Origin: Acridotheres tristis
Lineage: Eukaryota > Chordata > Aves > Passeriformes > Sturnidae
Assembly (NCBI GenBank): GCA_037013685.1
Contig: CM072887.1
Span: forward strand, 91,098,347-91,162,346
Length of the DNA: 64,000 nucleotides
Direction: 5' to 3'
A model generated the notes under the pieces. The model saw only the letters and a list, made by a program, of their open reading frames with translations, was not told the DNA's origin and did no database searches. How positions within the stretch are numbered: position 1 is the stretch's first letter; each line of letters starts with the position of its first letter. Shown in pieces: positions 26,667 to 39,891 of the stretch. Position numbers and translations under genes: made by a program.

Positions 26667-28858
26667 TTAAAGAAAATGCATTTAATCTTCCTGGGCCAAA
26701 AAGAGCCTAATCTTAAACAGGAGTTTTTCACGAATGATATAATGAATAAGAAAGAACAGTGGATGTGTCAGTAAAATTAACAGCTGCTATTACACACAGA
26801 GAACTATAAACAGTTATCACCACAGAAATCAGTCAAAAAGACAGGGACAGATTGATGCATGAATAGCATGTTTTGATTTAGTTGAGCAGTATGTAGCTAA
26901 AAATGTTAAGTGTTTTTCTCAAAAATAGTGAAAAGTGTGATAAATGCTAAAGGATTTGTAGAAATTTAAAACTCTTGAAGGAGATATTTTAAGGGGTTGG
27001 TTAAAACTCCCAGGAAGGAGATTTCCAAGAACAGTCTGAATGGATAGCCTTAGAAATAAAGGAAAATAAACTCAAGATTTACTAGAGTTAATCAGAAACA
27101 ACTTCTATCTTACTTCAGTTTTAACTAGAAGAGATTATCTATAATAGAATAGAACAGATTTATTCGGTCATACTACTAGAGACTGAAAAGGAGAGACAGG
27201 GCCTTGTATGACTCTCACTTTCCACCACTGCAACATGGTAGTATCTCTGCAGAAATTATTTAAATGTCAATCATTTGTTTATACCAATATAAGGTACCTA
27301 AATGGGTTTAGCTAATGGCAAAGAATGACATCTGTGGGCTAATGCATGGGACATATGTTTGTCAGTTTGGTGAACATCCGGTAGTGGAATGCTACCAAAA
27401 CAGTTTTTTTGAAGAGTAATCTCTTCAATGGAACTACTTGTTGAAAAATACTGACTTTAATTATTGCATCCATCATTTTATTGATTGTGGAATATTTGCT
27501 ATAGCTGTCCAATGTTTACTTTGAGAATACTTTATATATACTAGGCAAAAGAATACATGCTGTGTTAATACTCTTTATGTGCATTACTGCATGACCAGAG
27601 CGAGTTTATAATTCATGCAGGATTAAAGTCATTATCAGGCATATGTTTTGTCAGTTTGGACAAAGGATTGAAAGAGATTAAGTTCTCTGGATATAAGTAG
27701 CAACCTAATTTCACAAACACAGGTGATGAACCAGATCCAGTTTAGTTCCAGAGTCAAATTTATATCAACATAAAAACAAATCATAAAGCTGGCAATTTCT
27801 TCAAATAGGAAATAATCAGAGACATAAATAAAAGTAAACTGGAAAAATAACTTGAGACAAAAATTTTAATGGCTTTACACCATGCCCAAAATAACTCCAG
27901 TGTACCACTTACAGATAATCAAGAGGCAGAACTGGTAAGTAAAATGAAAGGATAAAAATTTCTAGTTAGCAGAAATCTGAAAGTAATAGGATATATTGAG
28001 AATAACTTCAGAAGAGTACAGATTGGTAAAATGTAGTATTGTTATAATTAACATCTAGGATAATAAAAGCAATTTTTAACACCTTGTAGGCTTCTATTGA
28101 TCATGGAACTCAACATGATGATACTAAGCAGAAGATACAAATAAAACTTGTTAACAATTGTAAATGTTGATCAAACCATAAATTAATGTATCATAATGCC
28201 TGAAGTGTTTACATTCAAGGATGTTGGTATGGTAGTATTTATCAAAGTTAATTAGCTTTGTCAGAGAAGTAATATCCAAAAAAGTTTCTAGAGCTAGTTA
28301 ATAAAATGTCAGCCTTAATGGGATTTATCTTCATAAAAATTCTTCACCATTCATATATTAATATTGCCCAAACGATCAGTCAAGACAGAGACAGCTCAAG
28401 CATAATTAGGCAGAAGTGCTGGATAAATCTGTTAGTACAAATTAACAGAAACAAGAAATTGCAGGTATCACACACATCATCAGCAGATATTTTCTGAATT
28501 GGACCCCCAAAAGAAGTTCAGCTATAAATATTTAAATACAAATATAATGTATGTCATGTCAAACATTCATTTTTCTTCATAAGGAAAGGCTTTTCATATG
28601 AAAGCAGCAACCAGAAATTGGGGACAAGTAAAGTCATTCAGTAGTTTATTCAATAAATCAATATCTAGCATTTGAAAGCATCTCAGAATCCTGTATATTA
28701 AATACCATAAAATTATGATATTCAAATCTGTGTATATTTTGTTTTCTGATGCAGATAAGGATAATATTACACTGTTGTATAGAGACAAACACAGTGAGTA
28801 GGATGTAGATGATGTCTTGTTAGCTAATGCTCTGTTTAAACAAACCTAGAAATTTGCT
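26667..28858. other. AT-rich unique sequence, no gene seen
   Basis: No repeat, RNA gene or exon was recognised. Confidence 0.55.
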
Positions 28859-29606
28859 CATAGAATCATAGAATGGTTTGAGTTGGAAGGGATGTTAAAT
28901 ATAATCTAGTTCCAACCCTTCTGCCATGGGCAGGGATGTGTTTCACTGTATCAGGAATTTCTTCCTAATCCCTAATCTAAACCTGTTCTCCTTCAGTTTA
29001 AAGTCATTCCCCCTTGTCCTGTCACTACATGCTCTTCTAACTATTGTCTCTCTGTCTTGCAGGTTTCCTTCAGGTACTAGAAGACTACAATTAGGTCATC
29101 CCTAAAAAGCCTTTTCCTTTCCAGGCTGAAAAATCCCAATTCTTTCAGCCTTTCCTGAGTAGTCCATCCCTCTAACCATTTTGATTGCCAACTCTGGACT
29201 CACCCCAACAGGTCAACATTCTTCCTGTGCTGGGGCTCCCAGAGCTGGACTCTGTACTCAGGTCTACTGGAGTGGAATGGAGTTGGAGGAGCAGAATCCT
29301 CCCCCTCATCCTGTTGCTCACAAATCTTCTGATGCAGTCCAGGACACCTTTGTCTACCTGGGCTGTGAGTGCACATTTCTGGATCATGTTCATCCTCTTC
29401 ACCCACTAGCATCCCAAAGTCCTTCTCAGCAGAGCTGCTCTTGATCTGGTCATCCCTCAGCATAGATTGATACTGGACCAACCCAGGTGCAACACCTTGC
29501 ACTTCCTCTTGTTAGATCTCATGGGATTCCCATGGATCCACTTCTCAAGTTTGTCCAAGTCCTTTTGGATGGCATCTCATCCTTCGGGTATATCAAGTAC
29601 AATACT
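28859..29606 (-). mobile_element. CR1 LINE, 5'-truncated, minus strand
   Basis: It starts CATAGAATCATAGAATGG, the reverse complement of the CR1 3' end, and runs into the C-terminal part of ORF2. About 100 bp of the usual 3' region is missing between TTTCACT and GAATTTCTTCCTAATCC (near 28945-28955). On the minus strand, relics of the reverse-transcriptase C-terminus are readable in separate frames: SSSAEKDFGMLVGE, KCALTAQ...GVLDCIRR, and RPEYRVQLWEPQHRKN. Frameshifts separate them, so the copy is dead. The 5' part of the element is absent. Confidence 0.88.
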
Positions 29607-30046
29607 CAGCCATGTACAAAGCCTCTTACCTATTGGGAAGAGGTACCTGGAGGGGTGATATGGGCAAAGAAGGATTTTATTTTCTACCATGAGCATGAAC
29701 TACCCTCCATTCACTCCTTTCTTTAACACTGCTGCCTTCTTCTTGCTGAGCAATGGATAAAGGGTCCCCTTAAACTTGAATTATTTCTTCTGGCTGCTGC
29801 TGTTCAGGGAGACCAGAGCTTGGTTCCAATAGCCCACCTCCCTTTCTGAGCTTACCTGATCTTTTTCCAAGAGGGTGATAACACAAATTGAACTCTAGTG
29901 CCTGTAGGGTGTCTGCACCACACCTGTGTGAACTGCCACACCATGCCCTGGGCTGCTCCTGCTCCCTGGACATGGTGAGGATAATCCCTGCTGACTGACC
30001 ACACTGAGGCACAGCTGTCTCTGCGTCATGGCTCTGCCACTAAAGA
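29607..30046. other. GC-richer unrecognised block beside CR1
   Basis: It directly follows the CR1. It contains CTGCTGCCTTCTTCTTGCTG, TTTTCCAAGAGGG and CTCCCTGGACATGGTGAGG, and ends near GGCTCTGCCACTAAAGATC. Some words recur in order at 57630-57945, so both may belong to one unnamed repeat. No protein is recognisable. Confidence 0.35.
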
Positions 30047-33000
30047 TCTATTAAATGAGAGAAGTATTTTCTTCTTTTAATTATGGTTATGGAACAAGTG
30101 GCAATATTCTTCTGAAACTGAAAGTTTACAGAGCAGAATAGTTATGTAGGAGGTCTCAGTGTCAAGAAGTGATCTAAGACCAAATTGCTTGAAATGGTGA
30201 CTCATATGTACGCTTCATTCAGGGATCTGAGTTAGTTTTTGTAGGCTGACCTGCACATTGTCATGGTGAACCTCGGGATGACTAATTTCAAAGGAGTACT
30301 GAAATCCTAAAGGTAGACATCGTAGAAAATCTCAGAATAACAGGAGTTTGAAAAAACATTAACAGCTGTATATTTAGCAAGTGAGCAGGGCTATGGACCC
30401 ACTAATATACATGGGTATATACGTAGGTTTTGCTCATGCATATGCATTTTTACATATATTAATAGTTTCTTCACTTCTTTAGAAACTTCTTGCTGATGTA
30501 GCTGATGGTAAAAACCTTATCTGCCCTTTAAGGAGGATTGGTAAATTTAAGCTTTTAACTATGGAATAATTTTTATACTGTCACACTAATATACTAACAT
30601 TAACTACCACAGTCCTGATACAAACATTAAAGAAGCCCAGTGGGAGCTAATCTTTAACACGAGACATGCAAGTCCAGACATAAAGGCTCTCCACAACTTG
30701 AGATACAATAAGGAGTATAAAAATACACTATGTGATATTATACATTTACATAAGGTGTAGTAAAATATACTAACATGTCTCCAAGCAATAAGTGAAGAAC
30801 ACAGAGAAATTGATATTATAATTTTGCCTCATAAAAAAGATATGAGGAAATTAAAGTCACCCAGAGGTAACTAAGAGATTGAAATTATCAAAGAAGCAGT
30901 GGAAAGTAGTTGATGAAACAAATGAGAGAGAAAACAAAGGTGAAAATTAAGACAGAGAAAATTCAGATGGATTTTAGTTTTGCTTGCCACTAGGCCTTTG
31001 ACCATCAGCTGGAAGGAAAAATATCTGTTGTGGCTATGTCTGTAATATATTCTCATCATAGCATCTTAAATCTACACTTAAGGTAGTTTCCTTTAAAGGT
31101 TTAACCAAGAAGAAACATGATGTGAAGAACAAGCTGCAGTGTATACAGTGCCAGAAAAGAATTGAACATTACTATGATAATAATATAGGAAGAGAAAAGC
31201 TGTACACTCACTTCAATTTTATAAGATAGGACAGTAGAGTACTTATTTTGTTTTTTTTTTCTTTTCCTGGAAGCTGTACATTTTTTATTATTATATAGCA
31301 ACAACAATGATGATGAGGAGGAGGACAATGATAATGATAAGAAGAGTAGTAAAAGGTCATCAAAACAAAAAAAGACCAATCTCCTTATCAAGTAGAAGAG
31401 TATTGACACTAATCCAAAGCAAGTATTTTAATTTTGCAGATAAATGTTTTCTCAGAAACAGTAAGTTCCAATAGACTGCAATAGTGAAGTGTGAATCTAC
31501 AAAATATGTTTAAAGGAGAAAAGGGTATGGGTCTTTTATTAAATCATTTCAGTAAACTTTTCTGAAACTGAGTAAAGATCAGCAGAAATTTTTTTATAAA
31601 TTCCTGATGAAGAACAAAGTTGTCCAACATAGGATAAGAAGGGAAAAGGGTATGTACAGTAGGGCCTCAGCATTCCCCTGATGAGCTTTCTTCACCTTCA
31701 TTTACATTTTCCCTGTACTACAAAAGCTTAATTTAAACTGCTGAAGCCAAAATTCAAGTATAGAGTCGTAACTACTGATGTTATCTGAAGGAGAATTTGT
31801 AGCATCATACAGGCAATTGACTAATTGCATATGTCAAAAGAATGTTACAACCCATTAAAGAAAGTATTCAGCAACCACTGAGAGTCCAGTTAATCCTTCT
31901 TGCTACATAAATCCCATTCAAAAGATGGCTTCATCTGATCCTTGAAGTACAGAAGAAAATAAATAAAATGTCCCCCTGAAAGTTAAAATATATATCCTAT
32001 TTTTCCAACGTAAACTTTTATGTAGAGTCTTTCTACATACAGAGTAAGACATTTCAGATATCCATCTTATTTTATTGATAATGGGAATAATAGCGATATT
32101 TTACACATACACTTTTTTTTTTGTCCATGTTCAGAAACTTGAGTGAGAAAAATTAAGGTCTTTCACCCCATTTTACTTCTAAATCACAGAATAAACTTAC
32201 AGAAACACTAATTGCCCAGGTTGTATTACAAGGGAGGGATTGTCTGAAAGTTAGTTTTATACTCTCTACTGGTAAAAAAAATTACTTTGTCATGGCTTGC
32301 ATAGGCTCTCGGACATTGGAGAGCTACTTTGTAAGCCTTAACCTTGTTCTTTCTTTGCTAGCTATTTTAAATCACATAGAATGATGTCATACATATAAAA
32401 GTACATCTCTGAGGACAAACTAAGAGTATGATTCATGATGGAAGAAATGGCTACCATAATTACTGTTGGTGATTTAGGATTAAGTGGGGGATAAAACACA
32501 CCCAACATAATGCTCATTGCCATATCTTACAAATATTGCGCTCTACAACAAAATAGTTTGCCAGAGTTGATAAAATCTGACTAAGACTAACATGGTACAG
32601 AGGACATTAAACTACCCTCTCATTGCAGAGCAGAGTTTCATCCACACTGAGCAAGGAGATAATTTCAAAGTGAAAATTATCCAGGGCTAGTGACCAGTGT
32701 CAGTTCTAAACTGAGGTACTAGGTCTTAAATCCCAGACCTATATGAGAAAGAAGATGGTTAACTTAGCATTCCTAGATCTACTGTTCTGTCATTATCACT
32801 AGCACGTAAAGCATTAGCATATTGTAATGGAAAATCACTCCTACAATCAAAGATTAAAATACTGCAGACAAACAAATAATGCACCATAAATCTCAGATGG
32901 CAATGACTAGGAAAAAAAAAAATCTGAAAAACTATATATATTTTTTTAATGCATTTGACCATTTGCAATGCTCCCACCCTACTTCACAACTGAACAATAT

Positions 33001-33669
33001 AAAGAATTGTCACTCTTGCATGAATTTACCATATGTAATAAAACTGTGCAGTATATTCGAGATACAATTATGATGAGCTGCGCCTTTTTCATATGTACAA
33101 TACATGAGTTGCATTAACAAATTACACCCAACTGAACCATAAACTCTATTATTTCTTTCACACAATCTCAATAACTCAGAATCCTAGATTATTGCAATGA
33201 CTTTAGATGGCCAAGTTGATATAAAGAATATTGTACCTCTCACAGATTTTACTGGGGCTTTTTTATTGCCTCCAAAGTCGAAGTGAAAAAATGTCTAAGT
33301 TCAATAAAAGTCCAACGTTTTACCAATCTTAATCACACAGAAATTTCAAAATGTAAGAATTTATAGTATCAGTAATATCTCAGTTTTCCAAATGTCAATA
33401 TATGAAGAAACTACTAATTCCAAGTAACATAGAAGTCTAAATGTGTGGTCAATACTGAAATATTAATAGAGAGTAGGACCAATTTTTATTTTCATGTAAT
33501 TTCTTACATAAAAATATATGTACCTAAGAGCTAATACTAACACTTTCAAGTTATTATGTCTGTCCTGAAATATTTAGTGCTACAAAGATATGAAATATCT
33601 TACTATGCTATGATATACTAGACTTTTAGGCTAATAATGTTTTTTTTTTCTTATGTCTAATCAAAATTT
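30047..33669. other. AT-rich unique sequence, no gene seen
   Basis: No named repeat or exon. A small impure run of GAT and GAG triplets lies at 31309-31350 and creates a serine/leucine-rich minus-strand frame of about 100 codons. Confidence 0.55.
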
Positions 33670-34712
33670 CCTGTGTCGCACATTCTGCCTGTTGCTTTTT
33701 GTCTTGTCACTATGTGCTTTCAAAACACTCTGTCTCCACCTTCTCTATACCATTATATACTATATATAATAAGGTCTTTCCTTAGCTTACTTTTTCCTAA
33801 GGCTCAACAAACTGAATTTCTTCAGTGTGTCCTCACAGGGCACATGCACCAGAACCCTAATCATCTTGATCATACACAGCTGGATTAATTCAAGCTCATC
33901 CAGGGCTTTCTGGCAATGAGGAGGCCAAATAGGCACAGCTCTTCAAGTACATTCTCACAAATACTCAACTGAGAGAATTGCTTGCCACAACTGTCCAGCT
34001 ACTTCTTTCCTAAGAGAGTGTGATGAGCTTTCTTCTTTGCGTGTGGCTGACTCACCTTCAAATTGGAAATAACAGATCTCTCTGTAATGTTCTTGATATC
34101 CAGACAGCACCTAATCTGTCCTGCTGCACTGAATTACTTCGTTCCAGATGAAAGACTGCATTTTCTTTTATTGACACTCATGAGTTTTCTTTTGCTGTAT
34201 CTTCTGCTAGGCTGGGTTCCTCTGAATAGCACTATGTTAATTGCTCCCTCTAGTTTGGTATTGACTGCAAAATTGCTGAGTATTGCAATCCACTTTGTCA
34301 ACAAAGTTATGGAGCTGTATTGGTCTCAGCAGCAATCCCTGAGTAATGATACTAGAAACCAGCCAAAAGCTGGAATAATTATTCACACCTCTTTATAACT
34401 TACAGCCCAGCCAATTTTCCATCCACTTCATTGGCCACCTACCCAGTCCCTATGAAGCCTAGTTGACCACAAGCCTTGCTGTCAAAGAGCATATCTACTG
34501 CTCTCCTTTTACCCAGAGAGTCATCTATCTCATCACAACACACAGTTGGGCTGGTCAGGAATATTTCGCCTTTGGAAACCTGTCCTGTCTGTTCTCAGTC
34601 AGCTTGTACTATGTCCTTTATGTTCCCAGTTATGGCTCCCAGGTGGCTATAAAAACTACTAAGCCAGATCCTCCTTCTTGATCTTGTTGAAGATGTGCAT
34701 GACATTTAATTT
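33670..34712 (-). mobile_element. Old CR1 LINE, diverged, minus strand
   Basis: Words in reverse-complement CR1 order: TGCTTTTTGTCTTGTCACTA, AAGGCTCAACAAACTGAATT, CAGTGTGTCCTCACAGGGCA, TTCAAGCTCATCCAGGGC, ACTGCAAAATTGCTGAGTAT, TTTGTCAACAAAGTTATGG, CAGCAATCCCTGAGTAATGA, CAGCCAATTTTCCATCCACT, and finally GATCCTCCTTCTTGATCTTG. They cover the 3' UTR start through much of the reverse-transcriptase region. Divergence is greater than in the copies at 28859 and 56795, so this is an older subfamily. Stops and indels break the frame throughout. Confidence 0.8.
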
Positions 34713-36221
34713 TCTTCCATCACACTATCATAAGAATTTTATAATTTATTTACATAATATAAAGTATATTTAATCAGGTTTAGGAATATGTACTATTAAA
34801 TAAATGATAATTTGTGTGTTTGGGGTTTTTTTTACATTTAGGGACTGAATTAAATAATTTGGGTTTTTTCCTCTCATCTTTACATCGTTAATCACAGTTT
34901 GTCTTACTGGCTGTGAAAGTAAGGATTCATGCGATTGCTCAAAGAAATAGACAACAAAATTTTAACACTAGAGCAAATTGCAACATCATGAGCAAGTCAA
35001 TAAATGCTGATGAATAAAAGCTATTAATTACTCCATTTGTCCCTGAAATGTTTAGATTATACTTTTCTTGGAATAATATTAGTCAGTCATCGAAATGCTG
35101 TTGTGATTCAGGAAATTTTCAGCTTCTTCTACTTGTTTTGGTTTACATTATATATTAATGAAGAAAAGGAATATTCTCAATTACACTGAATAAGAAGATA
35201 GACCAGAATTTGATTTAGATTTAAGATATTTATGTTAATTTCATTGTTTTTTTCTCGAAAAAACCCCAAGAAAACAAACAAACAAAAAACCCTAACAACT
35301 TGAATGCCACTTTTATTATAAAGATTGGTTTTATACAACAAATATTTCAATTTCATATAACAGGGTTAAGTTTTTCCAACTGTTTTATTTTAATTGCTAT
35401 TATTATCTACTAGAAAGCATTCACAAAGTCTTAAATACTTTAACAATCTTTAACAATTCTTTTACTGGTTTAGTACATGCTATTGCTATTGTAACTAAAG
35501 TATTTCAGTTACTCAAAATCAGACATAGTCTTCATGGTATAACTTCCAGGAAAGTCCTTTACAGAGACGACACAATCTCTTCTTACTTCTTACCCTTCAA
35601 ACTCTTGTTTCTTTGACATTTGTACTTTCCTTTGCCCTGTTGTGATACTAAAAAACATCTACAAGTTCTAATCATAATTATTTTACTACTACTTATTCCT
35701 GGAGTCCTGTAAAGCACAGCCATGGTCTTATTTATTTAAAATAATGAGAGCTATATCCTTGGATTGCTTCAAGGAATTTTTTCGACTGAAATTTTGGTAA
35801 TTTTTCTGTAGCAATATTTGAAATGTAATAGTATGAAACTGTCTTCAGTACCCCAAACGCAAGAACACAAAACTGTCTCTGAGATATTTAGCTTGCATTG
35901 GACTGTGTTTGTGAAAATGCTTTGGGGACACTTCAGCCTTTTTTTCTTCTCTAAAATTAAAATAAAGCATATTGAGAGGATTATTTGCTTTAGCTTGATT
36001 CATAAATCTGTTTTGCTTTCTTCTGTAGAAATAAAATAGAGTAAAAATGAATTTATGAACATTTAACCCAGGAATTTGCATCACACTATTGTAGAATTTA
36101 CATTTTATTTTCTGAAAATCAACAACATCAAACACACACCAGAAGATGCATTTTCAGAAGTGTTTTAGATAGTTAATCAGCTTCAATGTAATTTAAAAAC
36201 AGCCTGATGACAGTGAAAAGG
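34713..36221. other. AT-rich unique sequence, no gene seen
   Basis: No exon or named repeat. A short A/C-rich stretch lies at about 35261-35300. The last 6 bp (36216-36221, AAAAGG) are the left target duplication of the next LTR. Confidence 0.55.
36216..36221. repeat. Target-site duplication, left copy
   Basis: AAAAGG immediately before the TG of the LTR; the identical right copy is at 36873-36878. Confidence 0.85.
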
Positions 36222-36417
36222 TGACACGGCTCTGGCCCCGAGGTGTCACACTCCTCAGGTCTCAGGCTAGCTCAACAGAGCCGCGCAAGGAGTGGCCTCG
36301 CCACAATGCCCTTCTAGGGTGAGTGGTCGAGGTGTGTGGTTCAGGACCACAACGAGGGCCGACGGTCGAAGTGAGATAAAGAGGCCGGGAGAGACCCTTT
36401 ACGGTTCCAAGGAGGGT

Positions 36418-36423
36418 TTTATT
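36418..36423 (-). terminator. LTR polyadenylation signal
   Basis: TTTATT on the plus strand, AATAAA on the minus strand. It sits in the LTR about 73 bp downstream of the TATA-like box at 36504-36496, consistent with a short R region. Confidence 0.55.
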
Positions 36424-36495
36424 AGGTAGGCAGGAACGGAGTCCGAGGTTGGGAGGAGGGAACCGCAAAAGGCGGTTTTACAAGGTGTGCAGGGG

Positions 36496-36504
36496 ATTAA
36501 ATAC
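36496..36504 (-). promoter_or_regulatory. LTR TATA-like box
   Basis: GTATTTAAT on the minus strand, upstream of the AATAAA at 36423. This is a weak match to a TATA box; its position relative to the polyadenylation signal supports the call. Confidence 0.4.
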
Positions 36505-36872
36505 AGGGGAGGAGCGGAGGGGAGGTACAATCCTTTGGCCAATTGCGGATAACGGGGGGAGGTACAGAAGGCGGGGAAAGGGGTACATCGAACCAGTAGG
36601 GAAACATGTGGGTGTCAACCAGGGTTCAACGGCCAATTACAGGGCGGAACTATGAGAACCTTCTAGAGAGGGGGCACGATCTTAGGGATGATTGACAAGG
36701 GTAGGGGCTGGGTTTCAAGTGATAAGCAGGGAAGGTGCTGGAAAGGAGGAGGAGCTTGGGAGTGATGGGCATGGGGCAAGACAGGGAAGGGACAAACCAT
36801 TATGTGACACAGAGGGGGAATAACAAAATATAAACTTTTAACAATACAATAATAACATAACGGAATACAACA

Positions 36873-36878
36873 AAAAGG
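36873..36878. repeat. Target-site duplication, right copy
   Basis: AAAAGG immediately after the CA end of the LTR. It matches the left copy exactly. Confidence 0.85.
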
Positions 36879-38838
36879 TCCTTTATTCTTTGTCCAAAAT
36901 TCCAAAAACAGAATTATGCCCTATTTTACTCATTTTGATAGTCCTCTGAATATTAAAAAGATACATGTATATAAACCATGTTGTTTCATAAATACAGACA
37001 TTCATGCTTAAGGGAAGGAATATATTCTGAATATATTCTAATTGTGGGAGGAGGACAATTCAATTCATGTAGAAGGGACTTCATTATTTAAGTTAAACTT
37101 TGCTGGTAAAAGGGGTGAACCTTTATGCTGTGCACCATGTCTCTTCTATATGGCCACCTTCTACCTTGAATTGTTTGCCTCTTGGTAACAGCTCACAGGT
37201 GCAGCTACTTCAGGTCAGTTCACAGGGAATCAGAAATACATTCATTTCCAGGTATACTTTCCATTTTTTTATCTAGCTATATGCCCAAGAGAGAGGATAG
37301 ATAGACACATGAATCTGTGCAAATACTTGGTTCAGATAGTGCAGTTTTCACAATTGAAAATTATCTAAAAGATTTAGCATAAAAATGCTGAAATTTCACA
37401 GAAAACAGATCAATTTAGTTGGGTGAGACATATTTTCTCACAAAAAAATTTGGCTTAATGTTAATCACATAATTTCTTTGTCCATCTTAAGCAGTTAAAC
37501 TCTCCATTAAATTTTACATGATTGTGTACAAGATTGATGCTCATATGGCAAGTGTCCACTTCCTCATAAAAAAAAGTCTCCATCCACTGTATGTATTTTA
37601 TGGCTTTCATTTTCTTCTTCAATGTTAAAAAGATCTATCGAAAAATAACATATTCTGTAACGAGTTCACCTTGTCTAGCACTTTCAAAGGTGTGGTAAAG
37701 AAAATCCTGCAGATTTTAAAGTGTATGCTTTTACAAGTGTTAAATATTCTTCAGGGCTACTAAGAAATGAAGTATCCTCTTTCATTCTGTTATTTGAATA
37801 CATCATTGGATTATTTTTAAAACCTAAAAAGTTTTTATTGAACAATTCCAACTTTGACATAACTATCAGTGATTTGAAGACTTCCATTAGGTAGCAGAAA
37901 GTGCTATGAGACAGTTTTCTTTAGGGAGATATCTCTGGGATCCCTTTGTTGTAAATAATTTCACTGGTTTATTCTTTCTAATATCAGGAAATTCCTGTGT
38001 CATCATTTCATTTGGTTTTATGCCACTGTTAGTGCAATGCCACTGTTACCTACTTTCTTCATCATAACTTCACTATGCTAAAGGTAGAGGTTAACAGAAT
38101 TTCCCTGTACAGTGTTGCTACACTCAAACCCAGAAGCTTTTCTCAGCTATCTAAATTGTTTCTAAATATTTTGATAGCAAAACCAACACTACCAGTCTAT
38201 GGCGACATATTTGTAGAAGCTCCCATTTGTCTTTCATCTAGATAATAATAGTAGAAGATATCAGTTTATAGGTACTTAAGTAACTTCCACCGAAAAAAAT
38301 CTTTTTTTTTCTACCTGTTTTGAGGCAACTACTGATTTTCAGTGCTGTGGTAAGATTTTAGAAAGTTAAATATTTATTTAAAGATATTTATTAATATTTA
38401 AGAAAATAATTGCACACTTTGGCCATTTGGCATAATTATTATAAATCATAGCTAACTTGTTCTTCACTGCCCAGAAGTGATATTCAGGTGTTATTATAAA
38501 ACTTAATCTATTTCCTAAATTAAGTTTTTCTTTTCTCATACATGCCTTAAACTGACCTAAGCCTCACAAAGTCTAAGAATTTTTAAAAATTCCTATTGAT
38601 GTCTGTCAGTTTTGTCCCCTAAGGCACTATAGTCTTACCAATGTTGGAAAAGGGAAAACTAGTTTACACTTACACCACTTCAAAAAAATATTTTGCTGTT
38701 TTGGAATAAATTCACCAGTTCTGGAAGCTGCCGACATGAAAAGGACCTTAGAGAATTAACCCACCACCAAATGGCTGTGGAACGCTTCTACCATACTAAC
38801 CTGTGATAAGTGCTTACAGGATTATGTGAAAGGTCTTT
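36879..38838. other. AT-rich unique sequence, no gene seen
   Basis: No repeat, exon or RNA gene was recognised. Confidence 0.55.
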
Positions 38839-38843
38839 CAAGG
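38839..38843. repeat. Target-site duplication, left copy
   Basis: CAAGG immediately before the family A LTR; the identical right copy is at 40033-40037. Confidence 0.8.
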
Positions 38844-39006
38844 TATGCTGGTTTTAGATAGAATAGAGTTAGTTCATTTTCTTTATAGCTGGCATGAGGC
38901 TGTGTTTTGGAATTGCAGATAATTCAGGGATAGTTTTGTAATTTCTGAGCAGTGCTTGCTTCCCATGCCATCCCACCAGCAAGTAGGCTAGGGGGGCAAT
39001 AGAAGT

Positions 39007-39196
39007 GCTCTAGAGAGGGATCTGAATAGGCTGGATTGATGGGCTGAGGCCAGTTATATGAGGTTTGACAAGGTCATGGTGTAGACATGGTGCTTAGGGC
39101 AAGGTTTTGTGGTAAATATCCCAGTGATGGGTTAGCATGTGGATTTGATGATTTTAGAAGAGTTTTCCAGCTTTAATAACACTTTTATTCTAAGAT
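39007..39196 (+). mobile_element. CR1 LINE fragment nested in LTR, internally deleted
   Basis: It starts GTGCTCTAGAGAGGGATCTG, then GGCTGGATTGATGGGCTGAG and TATGAGGTTTGACAAGG, which is CR1 ORF2 sequence. It then jumps to GTAGACATGGTGCTTAGGG, TTGATGATTTTAGAAGAG and TTTTCCAGCTTTAATAACAC, the CR1 3' untranslated end, finishing TTTTATTCTAAGATG. The section between, several hundred bases in intact CR1, is gone. The LTR breaks off after CAATAGAA and resumes at GAGACAAGTTGGGG, so this copy inserted into the LTR. Confidence 0.8.
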
Positions 39197-39449
39197 GTGA
39201 GGAGACAAGTTGGGGTTGATGCATGACCCCAGCTGGCCAAAGGGATTTTCTATGCTATTATGACATCATGCTCAGCAATAAAACTGGGAGGGAGGTTGGT
39301 GTGAGTGTCACTGCTTCAGGACTGGCTGGGCATCGGTTGTTTGGTAGTGAGGAAATGTTTTCATTTCCATCACTTGTCTATCTTGGGTTTTATTTCTCTC
39401 TCTTTGGTATTTTCTTTCTCATTGAAAATTATTATTATTATAATTATTA

Positions 39450-39891
39450 CAGAATTACAGGATCATCAAGGTTGGAAGAGACATTCAAGATCATCTAGTC
39501 CAACTGTGTCCAACTAGCACCCTCATAATCACTGCTGAGCCATATGCCCAATGGCACATCTAGACACCTCTTGAACACTTCCAGAGAAGGTGAGTTTGCC
39601 ACCTCCCTGGGCAACTCATTAAAATGTCTGGCTACTCTTTCAGTGAATTATTTCTTTTCTAATATATTATCTAAAACTCCTATGGCACATCTTAAGGCTA
39701 TTTCCTCTCGTCATTTTACTTGAGACATGTTAGAAGAGACTGATCCTCACCCCACTACAACCCCTTTCAGGTGATTGTAGAGATCAGTGAGGTCCCTGCG
39801 AGCCTTCTCCAGACTAAACAACCCCAGTTCCCTCAGCTGCTCCTCACAGGACATGCTTTCTAGAACCTTCATCAACTTCATTGTTCTTCTT
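39450..39891 (-). mobile_element. CR1 LINE 3' fragment nested in LTR
   Basis: It begins CAGAATTACAGGATCATCAA, GGTTGGAAGAGACATTCAAG, ATCATCTAGTCCAACTGTG, and continues through ACCTCCCTGGGCAACTCATT, AGCCTTCTCCAGACTAAACA and CCAGTTCCCTCAGCTGCTC to CATCAACTTCATTGTTCTTC. This is a CR1 3' region on the minus strand, of a different subfamily from the copies at 28859 and 56795. It sits inside the ATT-rich part of the family A LTR (ATTATTATTATAATTATT just before it), so it is younger than the LTR. Confidence 0.85.

Larger units (their letters stand above)
36222..36872 (-). mobile_element. Solo ERV LTR with perfect 6-bp target duplication
   Basis: On the plus strand it starts TGACACGGCTCTGGCCCCGA and ends GGAATACAACA. 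AAAAGG flanks it on both sides (36216-36221 and 36873-36878). It is 651 bp long, GC-rich and retains many CpGs (for example CGAGGGCCGACGGTCGAAG), unlike all the surrounding DNA. On the minus strand AATAAA (36423-36418) is a polyadenylation signal and GTATTTAAT (36504-36496) is a TATA-like box about 70 bp upstream of it. A 6-bp duplication is typical of class II (ERVK-type) insertions. No internal retroviral sequence is present, so it arose by LTR-LTR recombination or as a solo copy. Confidence 0.85.

Noticed and set aside
31101..31409. Serine/leucine-rich 102-codon minus-strand frame
   Set aside because: Produced by a small run of GAT and GAG triplets on the plus strand.
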